A program made the translations under genes and the position numbers. This document shows positions 12,152-23,078 of a DNA stretch of 64,000 nucleotides, piece after piece. The first letter of the stretch is position 1. The number at the start of each line of letters is the position of its first letter. The DNA is from Smallanthus sonchifolius (Eukaryota; Streptophyta; Magnoliopsida; Asterales; Asteraceae). The stretch covers positions 2,542,001 to 2,606,000 of the forward strand of contig JAKNSE010000034.1 in assembly GCA_023525975.1 (NCBI GenBank), written 5' to 3'. Below the pieces are notes generated by a model, which was given only the letters and a program-made list of their open reading frames with translations, had not been told where the DNA came from and made no database searches.

Positions 12152-14391
12152 CACTAGTACAGAAATCTATTTTTAGAGGCGGTGGTTTTGGTTTTTTGAG
12201 GCGGTTAAGAACCGCCTCAAATTTATAGCATCAAAAAATCAAAGTCAATTTGTTGGGGCGGTTTATCTATTTATTGGGGCGGTGGTCATTTTAATATTTT
12301 TGGGGCGGTTCATTTTACTTTGATAACGTGTTTGCACTTTAGAACACCAAATCATCAATTCCAAATTACAGAAACAAAATTACTTTAGAACACTAGATTA
12401 CCAAATTCCAAATTACATAAACCAAATTGCAAAAATCATTATTTTCAAAATTGCACCAAATTTCAAATCATATCAAATTGCAATAGACTGAAATTAATCC
12501 AGAAACCATAAAACACTAAATCTATAAAAATATCTCTCAATCCTTAAATTGTATGCAATGAAAAATAAACGGTACAAGTACTAGAGAGTTAAATAACAAT
12601 AATAACACCTAATTTTCTATAATACTATTAAACTAAACATCTAAATAATAACTAAAGATCTAAACAAAAATGCGTACGACATTTAGGTACGATTTTCAAA
12701 CACCTTTTTAAAGAGCACCAGCTTAGGTGGCGAGTAATCTTTCAATCTCGTTTTGTGTAGCATAGCATTTGGTGTTCCAAATCTAAAAAGAAATATATAT
12801 ATACAAAAGGTTAGATTTATAATACATATTTATTGTGACATACAAAGTATACAAATAAACTTAAATTACTCACCCAATTGGGAAAAGTTTGTTGAAGCGA
12901 AAAGACAAAAATTAAACATATATTCTGTCATCATATATGTACCCACATTCTCATCCTTCTTTTTGTTGTTTAACCTACAATAAATTAACAATTAATTATT
13001 TTGAGATTAAAGAAAATATAACTAAGAAATAAACTAAAACATTGGAACAAAAGAACGGTTTATTTGCAAAAATAACTAATAAGAGAGTTGTAGCCATATT
13101 AATGTTGAGAAAACAAACAAGACAGCCAAATAATAAAACACAAACTAGAGATGAATATAAAAACTCAGCATGAATAAGCACCACTACATAGGTTGCTACT
13201 AGAAAAAACTTAAAAATATCATGAATCCTAGGGAAAAAAAATAAAGGGGTGGCATGCATACTTCTACTGTTAAAAAGCTTTGAACTCTCACTGTAGTCAT
13301 TCTTATGATTAATATTTGATTGTTGTTAGAATGATATTTATGATTATTTCTTAATTGCTGATAGAACTGTTAAGTGTTTATAATTAGTATAAAGTGAATT
13401 TAATGGCAAAAAACTACATGTTCCTAAAGATGTTATCATGAGATGCCATCTATGTATCCTCATGCTAAAGGCATCTTAAATGCATTGAAGGACAAGGGAG
13501 TTGACATGGCTATTGCCTCTATATCACCATCCAGATACATAGCAGAGACTTGCATCGATAAGTTAGGCATAAAGTCGATGTTTGTAGCGCTGGTTTGTGA
13601 ATCTTTATTGTTGTTTCATGAAGAAATAGTTGATGCTTTAATGCTAGAAGTGGTTTTGTGCACCTATTTCTGCAATCACTCGTTATAATATAGAATTTGT
13701 ATTACATTAAAAGAGAAACGGGTCTGGAATATAGCTTAGGGGAAGGTTGTTATTAGGAAATCATGCTCAGGTTTTATGGACAATGAATACTGCTTATCAA
13801 TACTTCATCTGCAGCCTATTAAGAACTAAGATGATGTTAGAAAACTAGTAACTAGGACCGTAAGATCTCTTAATTTCTATGGAAATAACAAAAAAAAAAA
13901 AAATTGCAAAACAGTTCAAAGAATAAAATTCGGGTAAAATTAGGGCAAAAAAGTGTACCTTCAAGTCTTCAACAATCAACAGCTTCAACATATCAAGAAG
14001 ATTAATTAATAGGTAACAGAGCACAAATACTTACAATACAAATGAACGGAGTGAGGAATTGAAGCGATAAAAGTTGAGAGACTTACCGTAGCGTTACGTG
14101 GTGCCCGATTGTATAGGCGGAAGTTTTTCCGGACGGGAATAGGCGGGGTAGGGGTGGGGAGATGTCACATTTGCGTTGTGCCAGATTGCCGACTAAGGGA
14201 GGTGGTGGGACGGCTGTGAGGGTGAGTTCTTTTATGGGGAAGAAGAACTGCCAAGGAAGGGGAAGAGGCGACAAAAAGGGCCTGGAATCGCCCCAAAAAC
14301 GATGTCAAAATTTCGAATATTTTTTGAGGCGGTTAGGCCTTAAACCGCCCCAAAACCACAACCGCCTCTAAAGCTACCTTTTGTACTAGTG
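12152..14391. mobile_element. non-autonomous CACTA transposon (2240 bp)
   Basis: The left end begins CACTAGTACAGAAA and the right end, read inverted, begins CACTAGTACAAAAG. Both are flanked by the same 3-bp target duplication GTG (12149-12151 and 14392-14394). Inside both ends lie repeated words AGGCGGTT and GGGGCGGTT in both orientations, the usual subterminal repeats of CACTA elements. No transposase frame is present. The element carries a phosphatase-like exon (see 13440-13598). Confidence 0.9.
13440..13598 (+). pseudogene. captured exon of a magnesium-dependent phosphatase 1-like (HAD) gene
   Basis: The frame reads EMPSMYPHAKGILNALKDKG, then a stretch with IASISPSRYIAETCIDKLGI, and KSMFVAL before a possible splice donor GTTTGT. 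This matches my knowledge of the MDP-1 family exon that follows the catalytic DxDxT exon (family form YPHAKGIL, IASRSPTPDIA, KLGIKSMFVA). The SR in SPSRYIA and the I in ASISP differ from the usual RSPTPDIA. The catalytic aspartate exon and the C-terminal exons are missing, so it is not a working enzyme. It lies wholly inside the CACTA element, so it was probably picked up from a host gene elsewhere. Confidence 0.72.
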
Positions 14392-14836
14392 GTGGTCAAT
14401 CCCTATTACTGTGATTATATAAATTGTTGGAAATTTCCTGGAATATTTCATACCTCATACTTGTCATTGTAAAATAAGTCCAAGTAAAGGTGGTAGGTTA
14501 CCTTGATTTTGTAGTAATATACAATGTTTATGAAAAATGCACTGTTTAAATGGTTAACTGGTTCCAACATTTTAGCGGTTCAATCAGTTGGCACAGTATC
14601 AAAAACTGGTCAGCCAAAAAGGAAGTTTCCTATCTATTTGTTGGTTATTTTAGTGTCATCGGGTCATTTTAATTACTTGGGGTTTACTTAAGACCACAGA
14701 GAAATAAGAATATACATTGATACAAGGGATGAGGTGTGGAATGAGTGCTCGTTCAAAACTATTTCTTATTTCGTGCACCAAAGAACTTCAAGGGTTGATC
14801 TAGGGGGCGACGCCTTGCGGGATTCAATGGGAAAGG
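14392..14836. other. spacer between CACTA elements
   Basis: No gene or clear element was recognised. It includes a short GC-richer stretch near 14790-14850. Confidence 0.3.
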
Positions 14837-14855
14837 CCATGGAGGGGATCGAAAA

Positions 14856-14915
14856 ATGGTGATCAGTAGGAACTCATGATCAGTAGGAACTCATGATCAG
14901 TGAGAACTGAGATCA
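14856..14915 (+). repeat. short direct repeats
   Basis: The word ATGATCAGTAGGAACTC and close variants occur three times head to tail, about 20 bp apart. Confidence 0.7.
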
Positions 14916-14936
14916 ATGGCACCTATTGGATGGTAA

Positions 14937-15628
14937 CACTACTAGAAAACATATATATTTCCTACAAAAGTTTTCGACATAAGAAATTTCCCACAAGTTA
15001 GTGACAAATTTCCAATAAAACAAAAACAAAAAAGTAATTATACGATTTCCTACAATTTTCCGACAAATTTATTAAATAAGTTAACTTATTTATTTATTAT
15101 AATCGTCGGAATATTGTCGTAAATTACCGACGAAAGAATTTTGTCGCTAATTCGTCGGAAAATTAGTCGGGACTTTGTCTGAAAAAACATTTCCTACGGG
15201 TTTTTTTTTTCCAACAAACACTTTTTTATCGGAAACTTGTCGCTAATGACCAATTCCGACAAATTTCCAATAAAACTGATGTCGCAAATTTTTTATTTTT
15301 TTAGTAGTGAGATTTCGTGGGAAATTTGTCTAAATTGGTTGTTAGAGACAAGTTTCCGACAAAAAAGTGTTTGTTGGAAAAAAACCCGTAGGAAATGTTT
15401 TTTTCGACAAAGTCCTGACTAATTTTCCGATGAATTAGCGACAAAATTCTTTCGTCGGTAATTTCCGACAATATTCCGACGATTATAATAAATAAATAAG
15501 TTAACTTTTTTAATAAATTTGTCGGAAAATTGTAGGAAATCGTATAGTTATTTTTTTGTTTTTGTTTTGTCGGAAATTTGTCGATAACTTGTGGAAAATT
15601 TCTTTTACTTGTAATATGTCTAGTAGTG
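14937..15628. mobile_element. CACTA-type MITE, long near-perfect inverted repeat (692 bp)
   Basis: The element starts CACTACTAGAAAA and ends TAGTAGTG, flanked by TAA on both sides (14934-14936 and 15629-15631). The two halves are inverted copies of about 330 bp, sharing words such as TTTCCTACGGGTTTTTTTTT and GACGAAAGAATTTTGTCGC. Motifs of the type TCGTCGGAAA and TTTCCGACAA recur throughout. A transcript would fold into a long double strand. No protein frame survives. Confidence 0.88.
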
Positions 15629-15631
15629 TAA

Positions 15632-16129
15632 TTGAGCACAGTCATAACTTAATTGGTCATCGGATAATAGAGTTTCTTCTCATGGTTTCCTACTGATATT
15701 TTCTTTCATGAAGAGTTGCAACGTCTTGTTGTATTGGTTCTTCATCCATAAAGGATGATCTTTGTTCTATTTTATATATGAATTCATACATGAAATCAGA
15801 ACTTTGTGCCTCACTAAGAATTACATTTTCATTCTTAGAGAAACTTTCTATCTTGTCCGATTATTGATTTCAATCACACGAAATTCTTAAATCTGAAAGT
15901 AAATCCTACAAGACTCAGAAAACTATCCGGGCAATTTAAAGATTACGAAACCAATGAGTTTGCTTAGAACCGGTGTGCATTAGGTCATAACCAAATCCAC
16001 ATGCGCTTCCTGTATTAAATGGACCTGTCCGGTGTTTACAACACAGGTAGTATCACTATAAATTTTCAAACCTTAATTTAGGTTCATATGCTTTTTCTGT
16101 TACTTTCAATTTTTTTCTTTCAAATTTCA
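15632..16129. other. spacer, nothing recognised
   Basis: AT-rich sequence without an identifiable gene or element. Confidence 0.3.
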
Positions 16130-16815
16130 GGTGCTTTTACATGGATATCCTTATTCTAATAAATTATTCCAAATAATGTCAGGTGTCGCCATATTTCTTC
16201 TCATTAAAGTCTTCTATTTTTTCATATTTAAGTTTGAAGTTTAAAATTTAATTATCTTAATGTTTTTATTTTTTAGAAAAAATAATATAAAATTAGAATT
16301 CTAATTATTATTTAATTAAAGAAACAAAAGATTTGATTTTTTATTTTACACATTATTTTAATTTTTATACACATTATTGTACTTTTATTTTTTTTATTAA
16401 ACAACTCCATGTAATCTATACTCTATAATAAATAAAGGTTTTGGTGGATAAATTTTCCCGCCTCTCTCTCCTATTAATTTCACAAATTTTCTTTAATTGT
16501 TTTTTTAATATTTTTTTGTTTTTCGTCTCTCTCCTATTAAATAATAATGATTTCTATAAACGTTTTTTATTTAAAAAAACATAGTTTCGTTCATAAAACA
16601 TTTTTAAAAATTGAACATTTATTTCATTCTTTTTATAAAACATTTTTAAAAATTAACTATATGACATTTCTAAACTTTTTATTAAAAAACTATGTAATAT
16701 TTCTTAAATATGTAATATGTAAATATTTATTATTAATTATATAAGATTACATTTATTCAACCCGTGTAATACACGGGGTTTCTAACCTAGTAAATGGGTA
16801 TATAACCAAGTAATG
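16130..16815 (+). repeat. dispersed repeat, copy 1 (interrupted by a Helitron)
   Basis: The text at 16130-16414 and 16791-16815 corresponds to the repeat at 19490-19785 (shared words ATTATTGTACTTTTATTTTT, TTAAACAACTC, GGGTATATAACC). The two parts are separated exactly by the Helitron at 16415-16790. The class of the repeat itself is unknown. Confidence 0.7.
16415..16790 (+). mobile_element. non-autonomous Helitron (376 bp)
   Basis: It starts TCTATACTCTATAATAAA after an A. It ends with the hairpin CCCGTGTAATACACGGGG followed by TTTCTAACCTAG and then a T. There is no target duplication and no terminal inverted repeat, as expected of Helitrons. The related repeat at 19759/19760 shows the same junction without the insert, with the break between A and T. 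Confidence 0.85.
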
Positions 16816-17039
16816 TTATATGAAAACAAACGAAAAAACAGTTTTCATTAATAAGTTGATATAATAATTTGTTTGACGATAAAAAAAAGTCAAATCTGGA
16901 ATCTAGTTAGGAAGTGGAGGAAATGTTTGCCTGTGATGGCAGGTGGCTTTCTTAAGTTTGTTGTATTTAGTTTTATATTATCATTTAATTTTATATTGTT
17001 TTGTTATTTAATTAGCACCAGATATTATAAATTGCCCAT

Positions 17040-17449
17040 CTTTTTCGTTATTGACTTCAGGGTTAGCCACATGTCGTCTCTATATTCACTCTCATCATTT
17101 TTTTTCGCCTCTCTCTTCTTTAATACACTTTCATCTTTTAATAATAATAATATATTTTTAAATAAAATACTAACTATACTAATAAAACACATTTATTTTT
17201 AATTATCCCTTATTATTATAAGAAACTTTAAAATTTAATTATGTAAGTTTTATTTCAATCAAATAGTAATGAAAGTTAAATTATAATTTTGAAACTCAAT
17301 TATATATTATTTTTTACATATTTTGAGTTTGTTTGTATCCTTAGTATATATAATATATTTTTACATATGTAAAACATATATATAAAAATTTAAAAAATTT
17401 TATATATTGATGTTTTTCACCCCGTGTGTAGACACGGGATTTAAACTAG
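17040..17449 (+). mobile_element. Helitron, 3' portion
   Basis: It ends with the hairpin CCCGTGTGTAGACACGGG, then ATTTAAACTAG and T. The body matches 6040-6355 and part of 49190-49620. The 5' limit is approximate. Confidence 0.6.
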
Positions 17450-17752
17450 TTAAGCTAATAAAAACAACATAGAGAAGATTACACTGATAAACTTTAAGAT
17501 CATATATATGGAACATTCTTTCGTCAATATTTTATTTTAGTATTTAAAAATTTTGTTGGAGTGTTAAAAGTTATTGATTTGGAAGGTGAGATTATAACAT
17601 GTTTTTTTATACATACTGATGATGAAATTGGATGTGTTATTACCAAATGCTTATGAATCTTTCGAGATATTATACTACAAAGAAGCCAATCTTCTTTTCT
17701 GTGTAAATCTCTCAACGCACTTTCATTTTTGTGATTGCAAATTAACAAGAGT

Positions 17753-18029
17753 TATTGGGTTAATCTTGTCACAGTCTAAAAAGTTACGGGGTGCAAAGAG
17801 GAACTTGCAAGTTTTTTAGTCATAGTAGAAGTCTAATACTTATTTATTTTATTATTTGTTTATTGTTTAGTATTATCTTTTAGTATTTGAGTAGGATTAG
17901 ATTATTTGGTTAACAAATAGATAGGTTAGAGATTATTGTAAAGGTGTCAAAAATTATAATAAACAGAAAGAGTTAATCTTTTGTTGAGATCAAATTTTGT
18001 GTTCGTGTTATTGGGCCTGATTTCCAATA
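17753..18029 (+). repeat. left LTR
   Basis: Left LTR of the 17753-19180 element. It shares the words GGGTTAATCTTGTCA and GAGTAGGATTAGATTA with the right LTR but lacks about 18 bp containing TTTAGTATAAAT. Confidence 0.85.
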
Positions 18030-18031
18030 AT

Positions 18032-18043
18032 TGGTATCAGAGC
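18032..18043 (+). promoter_or_regulatory. retrotransposon primer-binding site
   Basis: TGGTATCAGAGC matches the 3' end complement of initiator tRNA-Met. Confidence 0.9.
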
Positions 18044-18887
18044 TTGGTGTCTGCAGTTAACGCCCTTTGTGGCTGTGGGGCTGAGAAAAAGAAAGAACCG
18101 ACGACAATTGGGAAAGTGTCTAAGGCAAGATTTTCAAGGGGGGAGAGCCTTGTTGTTTTTGGCAATCAAGGAATAAGAACAGGAGTTCTTTGATTGCTTT
18201 GCACGTAAACCTAAGAAAGACATAGTCTTTTTATTGTTGGCTTTGACCGAGAGCAAGAAAAAAAAATCACAGGAGTTCTTTTGATGATCAGCTCTCAAAC
18301 CAAAGCCAGAAAAGGAAGTCGCGCAGATCAAGAACGAGGGAGATTTTTTGTGGCATCGTTCAAGTTGGTGATATGATCTAATTGTGATAAGACAGCTTTA
18401 GTACTTGATCAATCGACTCGGTCCTTCCCGCCAGGGATAAAAACGGAGTAACCGGGGTAGGGTTTTTTTTTTGGCAGAAGATATCCGATCAGATTTGCGG
18501 ATAGGCGGACGGGAAAAGATTCGTCAAAGCAGGAGACTTTTAATCTAGTCTTGCCTAGCAGGTAAAAAAGAAAAACGGAAGAAGCACGGAAGAAGCAGCA
18601 GGGTAGCGAGCTTGTTTTTTTCTTTGATCGGTGGTCAAGAACGGGGTTGTTCGGGTGACCCGGGAAAAGGGGAGATCGATAGTGGTCAAGTGGGTTTGAA
18701 GTCATGAAAAAAAAGGAGATAACAATGGTATATGCAAAGGAGAAAATGCATGTGTGTGAACATTGTGGTTGTAGAAGTTCATGTCAGGATGATATAGGGC
18801 GAGGCCAAAAGAAGGTTCGGTGGTCCAGGTAGGGTCAAGACGGTGAACGGGTTCAAGAGAAGTGCATGACAAGATTAGGGGATTGAT

Positions 18888-19180
18888 TATTGGGTTAATC
18901 TTGTCATAGTCTAAAAGTCTACGTGGTGCAAAGAGGAAGTTGCAAGTGTTTTAGTACTAGTAGGAGTCTAATACTTATTTATTTTATTATTTGTTTATTG
19001 TTTAGTATTATCTTTTAGTATTTGAGTAGGATTAGATTACTTGGTTAACAAGGTTTATTTAGTATAAATAGATGGGTTAGAGATTATTGTAAAGGTGTTA
19101 AAAATTATAATAAACAGAAAGAGTCAATCTTTTGTTGAGATCAAATTTTATGTTTGTGTTATTGAGCCTGATTTTTAACA
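18888..19180 (+). repeat. right LTR
   Basis: Right LTR of the same element. It ends TTTTTAACA where the left one has TTTCCAATA. It keeps a TATA-like TAGTATAAATAG. Confidence 0.85.
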
Positions 19181-19489
19181 AGAGCATTCTTTAATATATG
19201 TAAATAATATGTTGGACATTTGTGTATAAATCTGAACTTTCAGCGTCACTATTTCAGTTTATGTAGTTTCTTCTAACCCCAAATTCAGTCAATCAAAACA
19301 TTAGAAGTATACACCATTTAAACAAAAAGTGAGTTTAATGGTTCAAATTTATTTCGAGTCAAATCCACATGGCTGAATCATTTTCATCTTATAACATTGT
19401 AATACCTGATCATCGAACGGGTATAAAATTAGTTATATGATTCTCGGTCAAATTGAAAACCAGTATAATTTAGAATGACTTATGTAATC

Positions 19490-19785
19490 CTTATTATAAT
19501 ATATGATTCCAAAGAATGCCACGTGTTATCACCAAATTTTTTTCTCATCAAATTTTTTTAATTTTTTAGAATGGTTAAGTCTGAATTTTGAAATTTAATT
19601 ATGTTAATATTTTTATTTTTTTAAAAAAATAATATAAAATTTGAATTCTAATTATTACTTAATTAAGGAAACAAAGAATTTTATTTCTTGTTTTACAAAT
19701 TATTTTAAATTTTTTACATATTATTGTACTTTTATTTTTTATTAAACAACTCGATGTAATATATGGGTATATAACCGGTTTAAAA
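19490..19785 (+). repeat. dispersed repeat, copy 2 (empty Helitron site)
   Basis: This is the counterpart of 16130-16815. It keeps ATGTAATATATGGGTATATA uninterrupted, so it is a related empty site for the Helitron at 16415-16790. Confidence 0.75.
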
Positions 19786-19789
19786 ATAA

Positions 19790-20889
19790 TATAGTAACAT
19801 GAATGAATCAAATCAACATGTTATATAGCCTGATAGATAGGGCTGTGGTTTCTTATCGTAATTCGTAGGGCTTGCTCTTGGGCTGGGCTCAAATTTTTGC
19901 TATGGTCGTAGTCTCGTAGAAGATGCTTAATGGGCTCAACTTTATTCAAATAAAATAAAGGGGAACAAAAAACCGTGCACCTTTAAAAATACATAAAACA
20001 TTGCACAAATTCACAAGTAGCCTTGTTTCAACAATATTGATCACATACTCGTTTGCGACAACCAAATTAACCCATCCAACAACGTCATCGTTCTATTTGG
20101 ATAAACCTTATCGTTATGTTCGTCAACCTTATCGTTAATTTTGTCAACTACTTGTGTCTTCTATCTAAAGGAAAAAGTATATAATGAGATACTCTTATCA
20201 CTTAATAAATAAATAATTTAAATAATATATTAATTTATTATTTCTTTTTCAACCGTTGAAATAAATGTTATGACCTATTAATAGCAATAATATTGGCACA
20301 CAAATTTTAGTTTCCTTTTATACTTTCCTTTTTTAAAGCATATTACTAATAATAGAATTCACTAGACGGATGATTTATACGGTAAGATCATATTACGTTT
20401 TTTATCATCGGTTTTTTAGACTTTAGTTTAGTCCTCATTCTTCACTTAGTCGTAACACTTTTGAGCCTCTACACGACATTAAAAAATCCATTATTTTTTA
20501 CAAAGTTATCACTATACCCTTACTTATATAAAATGAAAGAGAGAAAACCACAAACCTAGTATTTTTGAAACGTGTTTCGAAAGGCTGTTAATAATAAGTA
20601 AAATAAAATTTCGATGTGAAATCAAACTTTTTAAACAATGCTACATTTATTCCAAAAACAGATTATATTTGTTTCAGAAGGGATATAATAATTTAGCATT
20701 ATATTTCATTTCTAATTTTCATTCCTATAATTTAACTAAATTCTTTTAAATTTATCTCTCATTTTCTAAAACATCCTACATATCATTCTCCACATATATT
20801 TCTATTCAATTAAATAATACTTCTTTCTTCTTTTTTTTTTCCACTCACATTCTCTCACAAAAAATATAAAAAAATGGATCTATGTATGA
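19790..20889. other. intergenic, nothing recognised
   Basis: AT-rich sequence with no convincing coding frame or bounded repeat. Confidence 0.3.
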
Positions 20890-20897
20890 ATAATAAT

Positions 20898-21181
20898 CAA
20901 TGTTTTCACCAGACCGGACGTCGAACTAGACTCCTTACCGGTCCACAGGTCGGACCGGATTTAAGAACCGGACGACGTTATAAATATTATAAAAATAAAT
21001 CAATTCAAACAAGCATTAATCTTTCAAAAACCAACAAATCAATTCCAATACTAAAAGAGATAAAAAAAATAGTCAACCGGTCCGACCTCCGTTTCAACCA
21101 CCGGGTCGCTGCAGGACTGTTTCAACACACCTAACCGGACCGGCCAAGCCTCCGGTTTCCGATCCTGGTTTGAAAACACTG
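20898..21181. mobile_element. hAT-type MITE (284 bp)
   Basis: Ends are inverted (CAATGTTTTCA on the left, TGAAAACACTG on the right). They are flanked by ATAATAAT and ATAATAAC, an 8-bp duplication with one mismatch. The interior is rich in CCGG words such as ACCGGTCC. Confidence 0.8.
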
Positions 21182-21189
21182 ATAATAAC

Positions 21190-21731
21190 TCTTCAAATAT
21201 GTGGGATGGGTTTGATTTCCTCTAAAGTTATAGGGAGATGAGGATGGAGGATTCGATGAAATGAATTTTTAGGATATTCTATCAAAATATGAGGATGGGT
21301 TGGGAATGCTCTTGGACTTAAAGTATATGATACTTGCATAACAGAAGTTTCTAAAAATAGCAAAGGAACCCCAACCACGCAAACGGTTTCCCTATTTTGA
21401 TCCAATCTTGAGATCGAATTCCATTGTCAATATCAAATTATCAATCGTAATAAAAGATATCCTTACGTGATCTTGACGGAATATACGAAAGTATGTTCAA
21501 ATTATAAATAATGTATCCATATACAGTAGATGGATTATATTTGAAGTTACAAAAATAACCTTTTCTTAAATATTTCTACATTTTGTACGTTTATCTCAAG
21601 ACAAATTTTACCTATGTAGCCATAAAGTAGGTGAAATTATTTTACGCATCTACTTTAGATTCTTCTATCATCATAAATGTCTTAAACTTAGGGATCAGAT
21701 CGATATCCTACCGGTACCATTATTTTTTAAT
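21190..21731. other. spacer, nothing recognised
   Basis: No gene or element identified. Confidence 0.3.
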
Positions 21732-22878
21732 CAATGGCGGAACCAGAAACTTTAAAGCATGGGGTCAATAGCTATTTTTCAATTGCTAGTATGCGAAATT
21801 CATATTTTTACCCATTGAAATTTTCAATTGCTAGTATGCGATATTCATATTTTGAATTAATGATACTACCAAATTACCCTTATGATTATATGAAAAATTA
21901 CCAAAATGCCCTTACTTTAACTGAAATATTTAAGGAAGTTAATACCAAAGAGCAAAATGGTGACAAAACGGCAATCTCAATTAGTGTTTTGGCTATTTTC
22001 AAACTATTGTGTTAAAAGCGTTAAAAGTGTCAAAACTAAGGGAGCAAAAACGAAGTTAACTCAAAAATAAAACATAAAAAGTAATTAATCTTGAATAAAT
22101 CTATACCTAATAAATAAATAACTACTTACGTTACGTGTTATGATTCTTTGAGCCTATACTTTTTTTCCCGCTTATTCGTATTACCTATTAAATACCTGAT
22201 AAACACCTAATAAACATTTTAATAATAACTAATTAATATTTTTTTATTTAATCTGTAAGTTTCTAACCTACTAAAGTAATAAAATAAGATGTACGTATAC
22301 ATATGTTAATAAAACTAAATAAAAATCCTTAGACAATTTTAAATAAAATCAAGTACACTAATAAAACTAATCTTTTTTTTAAACGGCCATTGATTAAACT
22401 AATAAAAACTAAATAGTAAAATAAAAATTTTAAAGTTACTGCTCTCCCATCCTTTCATTGCATGTACAATTACTTTTCTTGTTTGACTTTGCAAAAAATT
22501 GCAGTAAGTTTTGATGGCTTTTCTGAAAGATAAATATCATCCTACTACTTTAATTTGTGTATTTATTATTCATCCTTTTCTCCTCACATTTCACCGCAAC
22601 CCTCTACAATTACCACCGTTCGCTGCCACGATTATCGATCGGAAAGAAGTTCGGAAGCTCTTTTCATTCTGCTCTCCTCTCATTTCACAGCAACTCTACA
22701 GGTTTTGTCGTCTCTCACGGTATATAGATCGGAAAATCTGATCATTTTCTTTTCACTGTAACTGTAACTAAGAGGGTCAAACTAGAAAAACAACTCTGAT
22801 AGCTAACCTAGTAATGAAAAAACCTGGTTGGCCGGAGGGTCAGGGGACCCCCTGGACACTCCCGTGGTTCCGCCGTTG
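21732..22878. mobile_element. hAT-like element (1147 bp)
   Basis: The left end is CAATGGCGGAACCA and the right end is TGGTTCCGCCGTTG, so about 14 bp are inverted with one difference. Perfect 8-bp target copies TTTTTAAT flank it (21724-21731 and 22879-22886). There is no transposase frame, so it is non-autonomous. Confidence 0.82.
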
Positions 22879-22898
22879 TTTTTAATTTATGAAAAAAT

Positions 22899-23078
22899 GG
22901 GTACCGGTACCGAATTTATTATTTGTTACAAAATGTTTATCTCAAAATAGTATCGGTATCGTATAGGTACGAAAAATACTAGTACCGAAATTTATGTAAA
23001 AGTGGGTACCGATATTGGTACCGAATCTATCGGTACGGTACCAATATACCAGTACTCGGTACCAAATGCTCATCCCTA
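22899..23078. mobile_element. partial hAT-like repeat rich in GGTACCG
   Basis: The words GGTACCG and CGGTACC recur in both orientations. The right end ATGCTCATCCCTA is of the hAT MITE type. The left end was not found. Confidence 0.4.

Larger units (their letters stand above)
17753..19180 (+). mobile_element. non-autonomous LTR retrotransposon (LARD/TRIM-like, 1428 bp)
   Basis: Two direct repeats, 17753-18029 and 18888-19180, flank an internal region of 858 bp. The left LTR begins TATTGG and ends CCAATA. A primer site TGGTATCAGAGC (18032-18043), complementary to initiator tRNA-Met, lies two bases after it, and a purine-rich run AGGGGATTGA precedes the right LTR. The flanks AGAGT and AGAGC form a 5-bp target duplication with one difference. 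The internal region has no gag or pol frame, so the element depended on another one for movement. Confidence 0.85.

Noticed and set aside
18032..18043. tRNA-like word TGGTATCAGAGC as part of a tRNA gene
   Set aside because: No cloverleaf surrounds it. Its place two bases after an LTR marks it as a primer-binding site.
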